A DNA stretch of 64,000 bases from Phyllobacterium bourgognense (GTDB lineage: Bacteria; Pseudomonadota; Alphaproteobacteria; Rhizobiales; Rhizobiaceae). The position numbers were made by a program, and so were the translations under genes. The DNA lies in the NCBI RefSeq assembly GCF_003337575.1, contig NZ_QPJM01000001.1, positions 1 through 64,000 on the forward strand, read 5' to 3'. This document shows positions 30,297 through 38,620 of the stretch, piece by piece (position 1 is the first letter of the stretch; every line of letters starts with the position of its first letter). Under the pieces are notes generated by a model. The model saw only the letters and a program-made list of their open reading frames with translations. It did not search any database and was not told where the DNA came from.

Positions 30297-31364
30297 TTGA
30301 CCAACCCCGACATGCAACTGGAGTCCAGGCGCACGGGCGCCTGGGCTTCCAACTTCGCTTGGGCCGCCGGCAGGTTCGTCCTGATCGGCATCATCACGTT
30401 CCTGGGGTTGATCGCAGTAACGTTCTTCATCGGACGCGTCATTCCGATCGATCCGGCTCTTGCCATCGTTGGCGACAGGGCGCCCGCCCACGTCGTCGAG
30501 CGGGTGCGTGAAGAACTCGGTCTCAATCTGCCGCTTTACCGGCAGTTTTTCATCTATGTGCAAGGCGTTTTGGAGGGCAATTTCGGCAATTCGGTTTTGA
30601 CGACCAACCCGGTGATGCAGGACATAAGGCGCGTCTTCCCCGCCACGATGGAGCTTGCGACATTCGGCACGCTCATCGGCGCGGTTTTTGGTGTGCCGCT
30701 AGGGGTTCTCGCGGCAGTCAAACGCGGCAGCATCATCGACCAGATCGTTCGCGTCATCGGCCTCATCGGTTATTCGGTCCCGATATTCTGGCTCGGAATG
30801 ATCGGTCTTGTCGTGTTCTACGCCAAGCTCGGCTGGACTTCGGGTCCGGGCCGCATCGACGTCGTCTACGAATACACATTCACGCCTATCACCGGCTTCT
30901 ATCTGCTCGATGCGGTTCTGCAGCAGAACTGGGAAGCGTTTCGCAACATTTTCAGCTTCATCATCCTGCCTGCCTCGCTGCTCGGTTATTTTTCGCTGGC
31001 CTATATCAGCCGCATGACGCGATCATTCATGCTCAATGAGCTGGAACAGGAATATATCGTTGCCGCACGGGCCAAGGGCCTTTCCGAGACGCGCATCATC
31101 TGGGGCCATGCCCTGCGCAACGCCGCGGTGCCGCTGGTCACGGTGATCGCGCTGTCCTATGCCGGATTGCTCGAGGGCTCGGTGCTGACCGAAACAGTTT
31201 TCTCCTGGCCGGGTCTGGGGCTCTACATCACCAATTCGCTGCAGAACGCCGACATGAATGCGGTACTGGGCGGCACGATCATCATCGGAACGGTGTTCGT
31301 CGCCATCAACCTTTTGTCCGATCTGCTGTACCGGGCGCTTGACCCACGGACGCGCGCACGATGA
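30297..31364 (+). CDS. Dipeptide-type ABC transporter permease (DppB-like)
   Basis: 355 residues from a TTG at 30297 with GGGG nine bases before it; an ATG at 30312 is the alternative. Six transmembrane helices, the N-terminal IPIDPALAIVGDRAPAHVVERVREELGLNLPLYRQFF of this family and the EAA loop EYIVAARAKGLSETRIIWGHALRNA, which contacts the ATPase. It is followed by an unusual 132-base gap holding a long palindrome before the second permease gene. Confidence 0.95.
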   Translation: MTNPDMQLESRRTGAWASNFAWAAGRFVLIGIITFLGLIAVTFFIGRVIPIDPALAIVGDRAPAHVVERVREELGLNLPLYRQFFIYVQGVLEGNFGNSVLTTNPVMQDIRRVFPATMELATFGTLIGAVFGVPLGVLAAVKRGSIIDQIVRVIGLIGYSVPIFWLGMIGLVVFYAKLGWTSGPGRIDVVYEYTFTPITGFYLLDAVLQQNWEAFRNIFSFIILPASLLGYFSLAYISRMTRSFMLNELEQEYIVAARAKGLSETRIIWGHALRNAAVPLVTVIALSYAGLLEGSVLTETVFSWPGLGLYITNSLQNADMNAVLGGTIIIGTVFVAINLLSDLLYRALDPRTRAR

Positions 31365-31386
31365 AAAATTTGCCAGAGCGGGCTGC

Positions 31387-31463
31387 AAACGTCAATTTTC
31401 TGTGCTCCGGTGCTCATGTACCCAAAAGTACACTGCGCTCCGGTGCTCAAAAATCGACGTTTT
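31387..31463. repeat. Long imperfect palindrome, family 1, copy 2 (inside ABC operon)
   Basis: Arms 31387-31421 and 31428-31463 around the loop CCAAAA. The core is TGTAC-CCAAAA-GTACA with CCGGTGCTCA / TGCGCTCCGG. The outer part AACGTCAATTTT pairs with its own right arm (AACGTCGATTTT reverse-complemented), and differs from the outer part of copy 1. It lies between the two permease genes of one operon. Confidence 0.8.
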
Positions 31464-31496
31464 CGCCGCCCTCTACCCAATTTTGTGGGTTTTGAG

Positions 31497-32414
31497 ATGA
31501 CAACACGCCCCCTTTCCCGCCGCGAATGGCTGATGAGCGACCGGCCGCAATCGCGCATGCAGGCGCGGCTGGGCCGGGCCTATCTGGTCTGGAGCCGCTT
31601 CGCCAGCAACAAGCTGGCTGTTGTCGGTCTCGGCATCATCATCGCACTTCTGCTCGTCGCCGCCTTCGCGAATGTGCTTGCGCCGCATTCGCCGGTGGTT
31701 GGCGATTTGCGCAATGCACGCCTGTTGCCGCCGGGCGGCGAGTATCTGCTCGGTACCGATGACCAGGGCCGCGATATCCTTTCGCGGTTGATTTATGGCT
31801 CGCGGCTGACGCTGTATGTGGTTATCCTCGTCGCCATCATAGCAGCACCTATCGGGCTTCTGGTTGGAACCATCGCCGGTTATGCCGGGGGCTGGACCGA
31901 TTCAATTCTGATGCGCATCACCGATATATTCCTGGCGTTTCCCAAGCTTATTCTTGCGCTTGCCTTCGTCGCCGCCCTCGGACCTGGCATCGAGAACGCG
32001 GTCATTGCCATTGCGATCACCTCCTGGCCGCCCTATGCGCGTATCGCACGCGCTGAAACGCTGACCGTGCGTAACTCCGACTACATCGCCGCGGTGCGGC
32101 TGATGGGTGCGTCGCCGATTCGCATCGTGCTGCGTCACATCATGCCGTTGTGTCTCTCATCGCTGATCGTGCGCGTAACGCTCGACATGGCGGGAATCAT
32201 CCTGACCGCCGCCGGGCTTGGCTTCCTCGGCCTCGGTGCACAGCCGCCATTGCCGGAATGGGGCGCGATGATCGCCTCAGGACGACGCTTCATTATGGAT
32301 CAATGGTGGGTTGCGGCAGCGCCGGGCTTTGCCATCCTCATCGTCAGCCTCGGCTTTAATCTTCTAGGCGATGGCCTGCGCGATGCGCTCGACCCGCGAG
32401 GCAGCAACCAATGA
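31497..32414 (+). CDS. Dipeptide-type ABC transporter permease (DppC-like)
   Basis: 305 residues from the ATG at 31497, chosen because the upstream in-frame part is the palindromic repeat. The N terminus has the usual soluble segment and first helix (KLAVVGLGIIIALLLVAAFANVLAP), then GTDDQGRDILSRLIYGSRLTL, the DppC/OppC signature, and the EAA loop YIAAVRLMGASPIRIVLRHIMP. It ends overlapping the first ATPase gene by four bases (ATGA). Confidence 0.95.
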   Translation: MTTRPLSRREWLMSDRPQSRMQARLGRAYLVWSRFASNKLAVVGLGIIIALLLVAAFANVLAPHSPVVGDLRNARLLPPGGEYLLGTDDQGRDILSRLIYGSRLTLYVVILVAIIAAPIGLLVGTIAGYAGGWTDSILMRITDIFLAFPKLILALAFVAALGPGIENAVIAIAITSWPPYARIARAETLTVRNSDYIAAVRLMGASPIRIVLRHIMPLCLSSLIVRVTLDMAGIILTAAGLGFLGLGAQPPLPEWGAMIASGRRFIMDQWWVAAAPGFAILIVSLGFNLLGDGLRDALDPRGSNQ

Positions 32415-33244
32415 GCACCATGCTGACCGTCGAGGATCTGAGGGTACAGTTTCCGACCCGTACGGGCACTGTCGATGCGGTGCGCGGCGTTTCCTTCACG
32501 CTTGGACGCGAGCGGCTTGGCATTGTCGGCGAGTCCGGTTCAGGCAAGTCGCAGACCGGCCGCGCCATCATGGGGCTGACACCGCCACATGCGAAGATCA
32601 CTGCACAGAAGCTCAACTTCGACGGCATCGACTTGCTGGGGGCTTCGGTGAAGCAGCGGCGAAGCCTTCGCGGCAACCGCATTGCCATGATCCTGCAAGA
32701 CCCCAAATATTCGCTCAATCCTGTCATGAGTATCGGCCGGCAGATCGTCGAAACGCTCAGGACGCATGAGAAGGTCAGCAAGGCCGAGGCACGCAGACGG
32801 GCGCTCGACATGCTTGCCGCCGCACAAATCCGTGATGCAGAACGGGTCTACGATTTGCATCCGCATGAGGTTTCCGGCGGCATGGGTCAGCGCGCCATGA
32901 TTGCCATGATGCTGATCACCGGGCCGGAGCTGCTGATCGCCGACGAGCCAACTTCCGCGCTGGACGTGACCGTACAACTCGACGTGCTGAGGATCCTCGA
33001 CAATCTGGTGCGGGATCGCGGCATGGGGCTGATCTTCATTTCGCATGATCTGCGGCTGGTTTCATCGTTCTGCGACCGCGTCATCGTCATGTATGCGGGG
33101 CGGATCGTTGAGGAGATTGCTGCAACCGACTTGCACAATGCCAAGCATCCCTACACGCAAGGCTTGCTCAATTGCATGCCGCAGATCGGTGCCGACCGGC
33201 ATCCGCTGCCGGTGCTTGACCGCAAGCCGGAGTGGGCGGCATGA
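32411..33244 (+). CDS. Dipeptide-type ABC transporter ATPase (DppD-like)
   Basis: 277 residues. Walker A GESGSGKSQTGRAI, Q loop MILQDPKYSLNP, signature EVSGGMGQRAMIAMM, Walker B LLIADEPTSALD, switch His in ISHDLRLV. It is shorter than typical DppD because the C-terminal oligopeptide-type extension is brief, without a visible CxxC...C iron-sulfur motif. It overlaps both neighbours by four bases, indicating coupled translation. Confidence 0.95.
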   Translation: MSTMLTVEDLRVQFPTRTGTVDAVRGVSFTLGRERLGIVGESGSGKSQTGRAIMGLTPPHAKITAQKLNFDGIDLLGASVKQRRSLRGNRIAMILQDPKYSLNPVMSIGRQIVETLRTHEKVSKAEARRRALDMLAAAQIRDAERVYDLHPHEVSGGMGQRAMIAMMLITGPELLIADEPTSALDVTVQLDVLRILDNLVRDRGMGLIFISHDLRLVSSFCDRVIVMYAGRIVEEIAATDLHNAKHPYTQGLLNCMPQIGADRHPLPVLDRKPEWAA

Positions 33245-34011
33245 CACCATCCCAATCCAAAGCATTGGTCATTGAAAAGCTGGAAGTGAAATTCGATCGC
33301 TTTCTCGCCCTGCGCGGCGTCAGCTTCGATGTTGCGCCGGGGGAATCCTTCGGTCTTGTCGGTGAATCCGGTTCGGGAAAATCCACATTGCTGCGCGCTG
33401 TCGCAGGTCTGGCGCCGGTCAGCGCCGGGATGATCACGGTCAACGGCAAAACGCTGGGTTCGTCCCGTACCAAGACGTTTTACCGCGAAGTGCAGATGGT
33501 ATTCCAGGACCCTTACGGCTCGCTGCACCCACGCCAGACCGTTGATCGGTTATTGTTGGAACCGCTGGTGATCCATGGGTTCAGTGATATCGAAAAACGC
33601 ATCCTGCGCGCACTCGATGAAGTGGGATTGGGATCGAGCTTCCGTTTCCGCTATTCGCACCAGCTGTCGGGCGGGCAACGTCAACGCGTCGCCATCGCCC
33701 GGGCGCTGATCCTTGAACCGTCGATCCTGCTGCTTGATGAGCCGACATCGGCGCTAGATGCCTCGGTGCAGGCGGAGGTGCTGAACCTGCTTGAGCAGAT
33801 CAGGCGCGACCGGAAACTGACTTTCCTTATGGTAAGCCACGATCTCGCCGTTGTAACTCACATGTGCGATCGGCTGATGGTCATGCAGAATGGTGCCGAG
33901 GTGGAGCGACTGACGGCATCGGAACTTGTCAACCGCAAGGTCACGCAGGACTACACACGCAATCTTCTCGTCGCGAGCCAGGGTTTCGTCAGGCCGGATA
34001 TCCAGCCTTAA
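33241..34011 (+). CDS. Dipeptide-type ABC transporter ATPase (DppF-like)
   Basis: 256 residues from the ATG at 33241, overlapping the previous stop (ATGA). Walker A GESGSGKSTLLRAV, Q loop MVFQDPYGSLHPRQ, signature HQLSGGQRQRVAIARAL, Walker B ILLLDEPTSALDASV and switch His in MVSHDLAVV. It is the last gene of the operon; with the DppD-like protein it forms the heterodimeric ATPase. Confidence 0.95.
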   Translation: MTPSQSKALVIEKLEVKFDRFLALRGVSFDVAPGESFGLVGESGSGKSTLLRAVAGLAPVSAGMITVNGKTLGSSRTKTFYREVQMVFQDPYGSLHPRQTVDRLLLEPLVIHGFSDIEKRILRALDEVGLGSSFRFRYSHQLSGGQRQRVAIARALILEPSILLLDEPTSALDASVQAEVLNLLEQIRRDRKLTFLMVSHDLAVVTHMCDRLMVMQNGAEVERLTASELVNRKVTQDYTRNLLVASQGFVRPDIQP

Positions 34012-34161
34012 AGTTAACGATCTTCATTGGTTTTTTACCATTCCAACAATGATTTCACAGAAATCGTGCTGCCGGAGCATGATCGTGAAAATATGAATGA
34101 ATTTACTAAGCACGAATTTACGCCGGAGATTCAATGGTCCATGTAACGACGGAGTGGGCCA

Positions 34162-35127
34162 ATGAAAAAATTTACAAAATTCCTCAAAGACCGTAGCGGA
34201 GCAACAGCGGTAACATTCGGATTGCTGCTTGTGCCGCTTCTCGGCATGACCGGCCTCGCTGTGGATTACAGCCTTGCAAGCAATGAGCGGTCAAAATTGC
34301 AGAACGCTGCCGATTCGGCCGCATTGGCCGGCGCTTCGATCTATATTGGCACGAATTCAGCTCAAGCGGAGGCACGGGCACGTGCCTACCTGAAAGCCAA
34401 CCTCGGCGAACAAGCTGCAAATGCCGTTACCATTAATTTCAAGGCAGACAACCAGCTTGTTACGGTCTCCCTCAACGGCCTATCAGGTACGACGTTCATG
34501 CGCGTGCTGAACAAGAACTCGGTGCCGATCGGTGTCACGGCGACAGCTTTGGCGCCGCTAAAGCCGACCACGGCGACGATCACAATCGACAAGGTTACTG
34601 GCTACTGGTTCAAACGCATCTCCATCGTTGGAGTGAAGGACGGCAAGGAAACGGTCGTGGGAACAATCGCCTATACCGCAAAGGACCATAGCGGAGAGGG
34701 GGGACGAGGTACCGGCACCACCGTACCCGGTCTAGATTCGCCAGTAACTTTCCAGCTTGGTGACTACAAAACGCTGTATCTGAAAATGGAAGTAAAAACC
34801 GATGGTTGCGATATTGGCTATCGGAACACTTCAACGGGTAATACCGTCACCTGTAAAGCAAGTTCAAATTCGGCGTATGCGGGCTACAACTCTACTTTGC
34901 GTACTGATGATCCCCTCACAGTGAACAATCTCTTTGTAGATGACGTGCGGTTGCCAAAAGGTTCAACACCCCCCGTTCTGGACTTGTTGAGCTGCGATGG
35001 TGCTGATCACAAGCACGCGTGGGAAGACGGTGGTAGCGCTGATAACGTCATACAGCCGGACTTCTTTTACAGAATAAAATCGTCCTGCAAGGCCGTCGAT
35101 AACGAAAACGTCCGCCTGACACACTAG
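34162..35127 (+). CDS. TadE/TadG-like pilus-assembly family protein
   Basis: 321 residues. The N terminus FLKDRSGATAVTFGLLLVPLLGMTGLAVDYSLASNERSKLQNAADSAALAGA is the TadG-type membrane anchor with the conserved hydrophobic stretch and the DSAALAGA segment. Residues 40-135 continue the anchor module; the following 180 residues, with four cysteines in DGCDIGY, VTCKASS, LLSCDGA and SSCKAVD, match nothing I recognise and may be an extracytoplasmic disulfide-bonded domain. No other tad/flp genes are in the window, so it is an orphan. The 150-base gap upstream implies its own promoter. Confidence 0.8.
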   Translation: MKKFTKFLKDRSGATAVTFGLLLVPLLGMTGLAVDYSLASNERSKLQNAADSAALAGASIYIGTNSAQAEARARAYLKANLGEQAANAVTINFKADNQLVTVSLNGLSGTTFMRVLNKNSVPIGVTATALAPLKPTTATITIDKVTGYWFKRISIVGVKDGKETVVGTIAYTAKDHSGEGGRGTGTTVPGLDSPVTFQLGDYKTLYLKMEVKTDGCDIGYRNTSTGNTVTCKASSNSAYAGYNSTLRTDDPLTVNNLFVDDVRLPKGSTPPVLDLLSCDGADHKHAWEDGGSADNVIQPDFFYRIKSSCKAVDNENVRLTH

Positions 35128-35186
35128 ACCAAGAACAACCCTGCGGTGCAATTGACTTTGTCGTTGCGCCGCTCCATCATGACTTC

Positions 35187-35275
35187 ATTCCGAGGGGGGC
35201 ACTGCACAGTGCTGAGATAGCGTCGAGCTGGACCCTTGAACCTGATCCGGGTTATGCCGGCGTAGGAACGGGAAT
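35187..35275 (+). promoter_or_regulatory. TPP riboswitch (thi-box)
   Basis: All conserved elements are present: closing stem ATTCC / GGAAT, a GGGGGGC...GTGCTGAGAT arm (CTGAGAT at 35212-35218), the ACCCTTGAACCTGATC core (35232-35247) and CGGGTTATGCCGGCGTAGGAA (split here around 35248-35268). It senses thiamine pyrophosphate and should reduce expression of the thiamine genes that follow. About 116 bases separate it from the first start codon; the expression platform was not resolved, although a CTCC...GGAG hairpin lies near 35325. Confidence 0.93.
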
Positions 35276-35391
35276 TGAGCCTTCTTCGCACACCTCAAAT
35301 CTTGTCTTCGCACATATCCGGATCTCCGATCATGATGGAGTCCAGACCGTGCCCGTTCCCTTGAAATTTCTCCGCCAAAAACGGTAGTGGC

Positions 35392-36147
35392 GTGAACAGC
35401 GCCATGCGCTTGATTTTGCAGATAGCGGCAGCTTTGCTGGCGGTGGTCCTGTGCTGGCAAATGATTGTCTGGGTGATGGCACCGCCGCGTTTCATCCTGC
35501 CGGGGCCATTGACGGTTATCGCTACGCTGGTCGAGGAGCAGCATTATCTGCTGACCAACGCGGCCATCACGCTGGTGGAGATCATCCTTGGGCTGATATT
35601 CGGGGCGCTGGCCGGCATCGTTACTGCGCTTCTCGTATGCGCCGTGCCCGGTTTCCGGCGGATCGTCTGGCCGCTGATGCTCGTTCTGCAGGCGTTGCCG
35701 GTTTTTGCGATCGCACCGCTGCTGGTGCTGTGGTTTGGCTTTGGCCTTGCCTCCAAGGTCGTCATGGCGAGCCTCATCATATTCTTTCCGGTGGCCTCCG
35801 CCTTCGCCGACGGCCTGCAGCGCACCAATCAGGACCTGCTCGACGCGGCGGCGCTGACACAGGCATCACCCCTCGCGACACTGTTCCTCGTGCGCGTGCC
35901 GAGCGCCTTGCCCGCACTGGGTTCCGGCTTGCGCGTCGCGGCGGTTTTCGCGCCTATGGGCGCCGTCATCGGTGAATGGGTTGGTTCTTCGCGCGGTCTC
36001 GGCTTCGTCATGCTGCAAGCCAATGCGCGCATGCAGACGGATACACTCTTTGCCGCCCTCATCATCCTCGCCACGCTGACGATTGTCCTGCGCTTCCTTG
36101 TGGACGCGCTGGCAAGACGGCTGACGCCATGGGCGCGGGAGACATGA
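35392..36147 (+). CDS. thiX: Thiamine-precursor ABC transporter permease
   Basis: 251 residues from a GTG at 35392, or 247 from the ATG at 35404. SsuC/TauC-type permease: hydrophobic N terminus (ILQIAAALLAVVLCWQMIVWVM), the family segment VLQALPVFAIAPLLVLWFGFG and the EAA-like loop LLDAAALTQASPLATLFLVRVPSALPALGSGLRVAAVFA. Directly behind a TPP riboswitch and followed by a ThiY-type binding protein, it most likely imports hydroxymethylpyrimidine or a degradation product of thiamine. No ATPase gene is found in this operon. Confidence 0.88.
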   Translation: MNSAMRLILQIAAALLAVVLCWQMIVWVMAPPRFILPGPLTVIATLVEEQHYLLTNAAITLVEIILGLIFGALAGIVTALLVCAVPGFRRIVWPLMLVLQALPVFAIAPLLVLWFGFGLASKVVMASLIIFFPVASAFADGLQRTNQDLLDAAALTQASPLATLFLVRVPSALPALGSGLRVAAVFAPMGAVIGEWVGSSRGLGFVMLQANARMQTDTLFAALIILATLTIVLRFLVDALARRLTPWARET

Positions 36148-36184
36148 CAATTCCCCCATTTCATCGCATGTAAAAGGATCTTCG

Positions 36185-37138
36185 ATGTTTCGCATTCTTC
36201 CCCTGATTTTCATGGTCGGTCTCGCCGTTTCTGCCTCCGGCATTTCCTGTCAGGCCATGGCCGCCGACAAGCTGACTGTTCTGCTGGAGTGGTTTGTCAA
36301 TCCCGACCATGCGCCGCTGGTCATCGCCAAAGAGAAGGGCTACTTCGCGGAGGCCGGTCTCGATGTCGAGCTGATCCCGCCGGCTGATCCGGCAGCGCCG
36401 CCACGCCTTGTTGCGGCGAAGCAGGCGGACATCGCCATCCACTATCAGCCCACGCTTTTTTTCGACCATGCTGAAGGCCTGCCGCTGGTGCGGTTCGGCA
36501 CGCTGGTCGAAACGCCGCTCAATACGGTGATGACACTGGCGGACGGACCAATCAAAAGCTTGAAGGATTTGAAGGGCAAGAAAGTTGGCTTCTCTGTCGC
36601 CGGCTTCGAAGACGCGATGCTGGGCGCCATGCTGAAAGCGGAGGGCCTGTCGACCAAGGATGTCGAGTTGATCAATGTCAACTTTGCCCTCTCCACCTCG
36701 CTGATTTCCGGGCAGGTGGATGCGACCGTCGGTGCCTATCGCAATTTCGAGCTGACGCAGATGGCCCAGGAGGGGCATAAGGGGCTCGCCTTCTTCCCGG
36801 AGGAACATGGCGTGCCTCCCTATGACGAGCTTATTTTCGTCACTCATCCGGATTTGCTCAAGGACGACCGGCTCAAGCGCTTTCTCGGCGCGGTGGAGAA
36901 GGGGGCGATCTATCTGACCAACCACCCGGAAGAATCCTGGCAGCTCTTCATCAAGGCTTATCCGGACCTCGACAATCCGTTGAACAAGCAGGCCTGGATC
37001 GACACGCTGCCGCGCTTTGCCAAGCGGCCCGCTGCGCTCGATCGCGGCCGCTACGAACGGTTCGGTGTCTTCATGCACGATGCAGGACTGATCAAGAGCG
37101 TCCCCAAGGTCGAAGACATCGCCGTGGACTTATACTGA
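36185..37138 (+). CDS. thiY: Thiamine-precursor substrate-binding protein, NMT1/THI5-like
   Basis: 317 residues. Signal peptide ending QAMAADK; then LTVLLEWFVNPDHAPLVIAKEKGYFAEAGLDVELIPPADP, the NMT1 signature of pyrimidine-binding ThiY proteins. Conserved middle parts are IAIHYQPTLFF and GKKVGFSVAGFEDAML. Periplasmic; delivers formylaminopyrimidine or HMP-like ligands to the permease encoded just upstream. Eukaryotic THI5 relatives make HMP, but the ABC context points to transport. Confidence 0.92.
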   Translation: MFRILPLIFMVGLAVSASGISCQAMAADKLTVLLEWFVNPDHAPLVIAKEKGYFAEAGLDVELIPPADPAAPPRLVAAKQADIAIHYQPTLFFDHAEGLPLVRFGTLVETPLNTVMTLADGPIKSLKDLKGKKVGFSVAGFEDAMLGAMLKAEGLSTKDVELINVNFALSTSLISGQVDATVGAYRNFELTQMAQEGHKGLAFFPEEHGVPPYDELIFVTHPDLLKDDRLKRFLGAVEKGAIYLTNHPEESWQLFIKAYPDLDNPLNKQAWIDTLPRFAKRPAALDRGRYERFGVFMHDAGLIKSVPKVEDIAVDLY

Positions 37139-37163
37139 ATATTTCAACCCAAAGAGAGAACCC

Positions 37164-37823
37164 ATGCCAAAAGTAGATTACCGGCTCAACGCCATTGTCG
37201 ATGTCGACGCTATCGGCGGCGACAAAGATCTCGGCCAGCTTGCGCTTAGCTCCGCGCGCGGTGGCGCGACGATTATCCAGTACCGTGACAAGAACTCGCC
37301 GACGCGACTTATGGTGGAGCGGGCGAGAGCGATCCACGCGGCTTTGAACGGGACGGGGGTGCCATTGGTGGTCAATGACCGCATCGACGTAGCGCTTGCT
37401 GCGGGCGTCGAAGGCGTACATGTCGGGCGCGAGGACATGCTGGTGGCAGATGTGCGCCGTCTGCTCGGACCGGACGCGATCATCGGCCTGACGGTCAAGA
37501 ACGAAGCAGACGCCCGAGCGGCCATCGAGGCGGATATCGACTATGCCTGCATTGGCGGCCTGTTCGAGACGCCGGCGAAGCAAAATCTGCAGCCTATCGG
37601 CTTTGAAGGGTTCAGCCGTCTGGCGCCGATCATCCGCAATGTGAAGCCCGACCTGCCGATCGGCGCGATCGCGGGCATCGATCTTGCGCGTACGCCGCCT
37701 GCGATTGCAGCCGGAGCCGATGGCGTGGCGGTGATTTCGGCGATCTTCCGGCAGGACGATCCGCAAGGTGCGACTGCCGCACTGCTGGCGGCGGTCGATG
37801 CGGCTCTGAAGGAGCGGACATGA
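37164..37823 (+). CDS. thiE: Thiamine phosphate synthase
   Basis: 219 residues, full length. TIM-barrel enzyme joining HMP pyrophosphate and thiazole phosphate to thiamine phosphate. Motifs: GGATIIQYRDKNSPT, PLVVNDRIDVALAAGVEGVHVGREDM, DYACIGGLFETPAKQN (usually GP-F-T-TK) and AIAGIDLART followed by AAGADGVAVISAIF. An AGAGAG sequence precedes the ATG. It overlaps thiD by four bases. Confidence 0.95.
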   Translation: MPKVDYRLNAIVDVDAIGGDKDLGQLALSSARGGATIIQYRDKNSPTRLMVERARAIHAALNGTGVPLVVNDRIDVALAAGVEGVHVGREDMLVADVRRLLGPDAIIGLTVKNEADARAAIEADIDYACIGGLFETPAKQNLQPIGFEGFSRLAPIIRNVKPDLPIGAIAGIDLARTPPAIAAGADGVAVISAIFRQDDPQGATAALLAAVDAALKERT

Positions 37824-38620
37824 CAGCCATTGCATTGACGATTGCCGGTTCCGACAGCGGCGGGGGCGCGGGCATACAGGCGGATTTGAAGACGTTCTCG
37901 GCGCTTGGCGTTTATGGCACCAGCGTTCTGACGGCGATCACCGCGCAGAATACGCGCGGAGTGACCGCCATCGAGAATCTTTCGGCTGGCATAGTCCGCG
38001 CGCAGATCGATGCTGTCCTGTCGGATATCGACGTCAAGGCCATAAAGATCGGAATGGTCGGCGTGGTCGAAACGATCGAGGCGATCGCCGACGCGCTAGA
38101 AAACTGGAACAGAAGGGTGGTACTGGACCCGGTTATGGTCGCCACCTCGGGGGACCGCCTGTTGCAGCCAGAGGCTATTGAAGCATTGCGCCAGCTTCTT
38201 CTGCCACGCGCCGTGGTGCTGACACCCAATCTGCCGGAAGCGGCATTGCTGACAGGTGAGCCTATAGCAAAGGACGAGGCCGGGATGGCCCGGCAGGCGG
38301 AAAAACTGCTGGCGCTGGGGGCGGCGGCGGTGCTCGTCAAGGGCGGTCACGCGAAATCCGAGATGAGCACGGACCTGCTTTTCGACGGTGTCACGATGCA
38401 GCGCTTTTCGAGCCCGCGCATCATCACGAAGAATGACCATGGCACTGGCTGCACTCTGGCCGCTGCGATAGCTGCCGGATTGGCTAAAGGCCTTGATTTA
38501 GGTGAGGCTGTGACTGAAGCGAAAGACTATCTGACGGCGGCGATTGCCGCGGCTGAAACGCTCAAAGTGGGGCAGGGACGCGGGCCTGTGCACCACTTCC
38601 ACCGCTGGTGGCCGGCATAA
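37820..38620 (+). CDS. thiD: Hydroxymethylpyrimidine/phosphomethylpyrimidine kinase
   Basis: 266 residues. Ribokinase-like fold: IAGSDSGGGAGIQADLKTFSALGVYGTS at the N terminus, VLDPVMVATSGDRLL in the middle, LTPNLPEAALLTG, and the catalytic anion-hole motif NDHGTGCTLAAAIAAGLAKG. It makes HMP pyrophosphate for ThiE. It is the last gene of the riboswitch operon; its 3' 59 bases overlap the convergent lytic transglycosylase gene. Confidence 0.96.
   Translation: MTAIALTIAGSDSGGGAGIQADLKTFSALGVYGTSVLTAITAQNTRGVTAIENLSAGIVRAQIDAVLSDIDVKAIKIGMVGVVETIEAIADALENWNRRVVLDPVMVATSGDRLLQPEAIEALRQLLLPRAVVLTPNLPEAALLTGEPIAKDEAGMARQAEKLLALGAAAVLVKGGHAKSEMSTDLLFDGVTMQRFSSPRIITKNDHGTGCTLAAAIAAGLAKGLDLGEAVTEAKDYLTAAIAAAETLKVGQGRGPVHHFHRWWPA

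Noticed and set aside
35283-35391. Possible remnant of a flavin-dependent monooxygenase on the minus strand (reading IMIGDPDMCEDKI) between the riboswitch and thiX
   Set aside because: Only about 25 residues look plausible and the frame then runs into the riboswitch; a similarity search would be needed.
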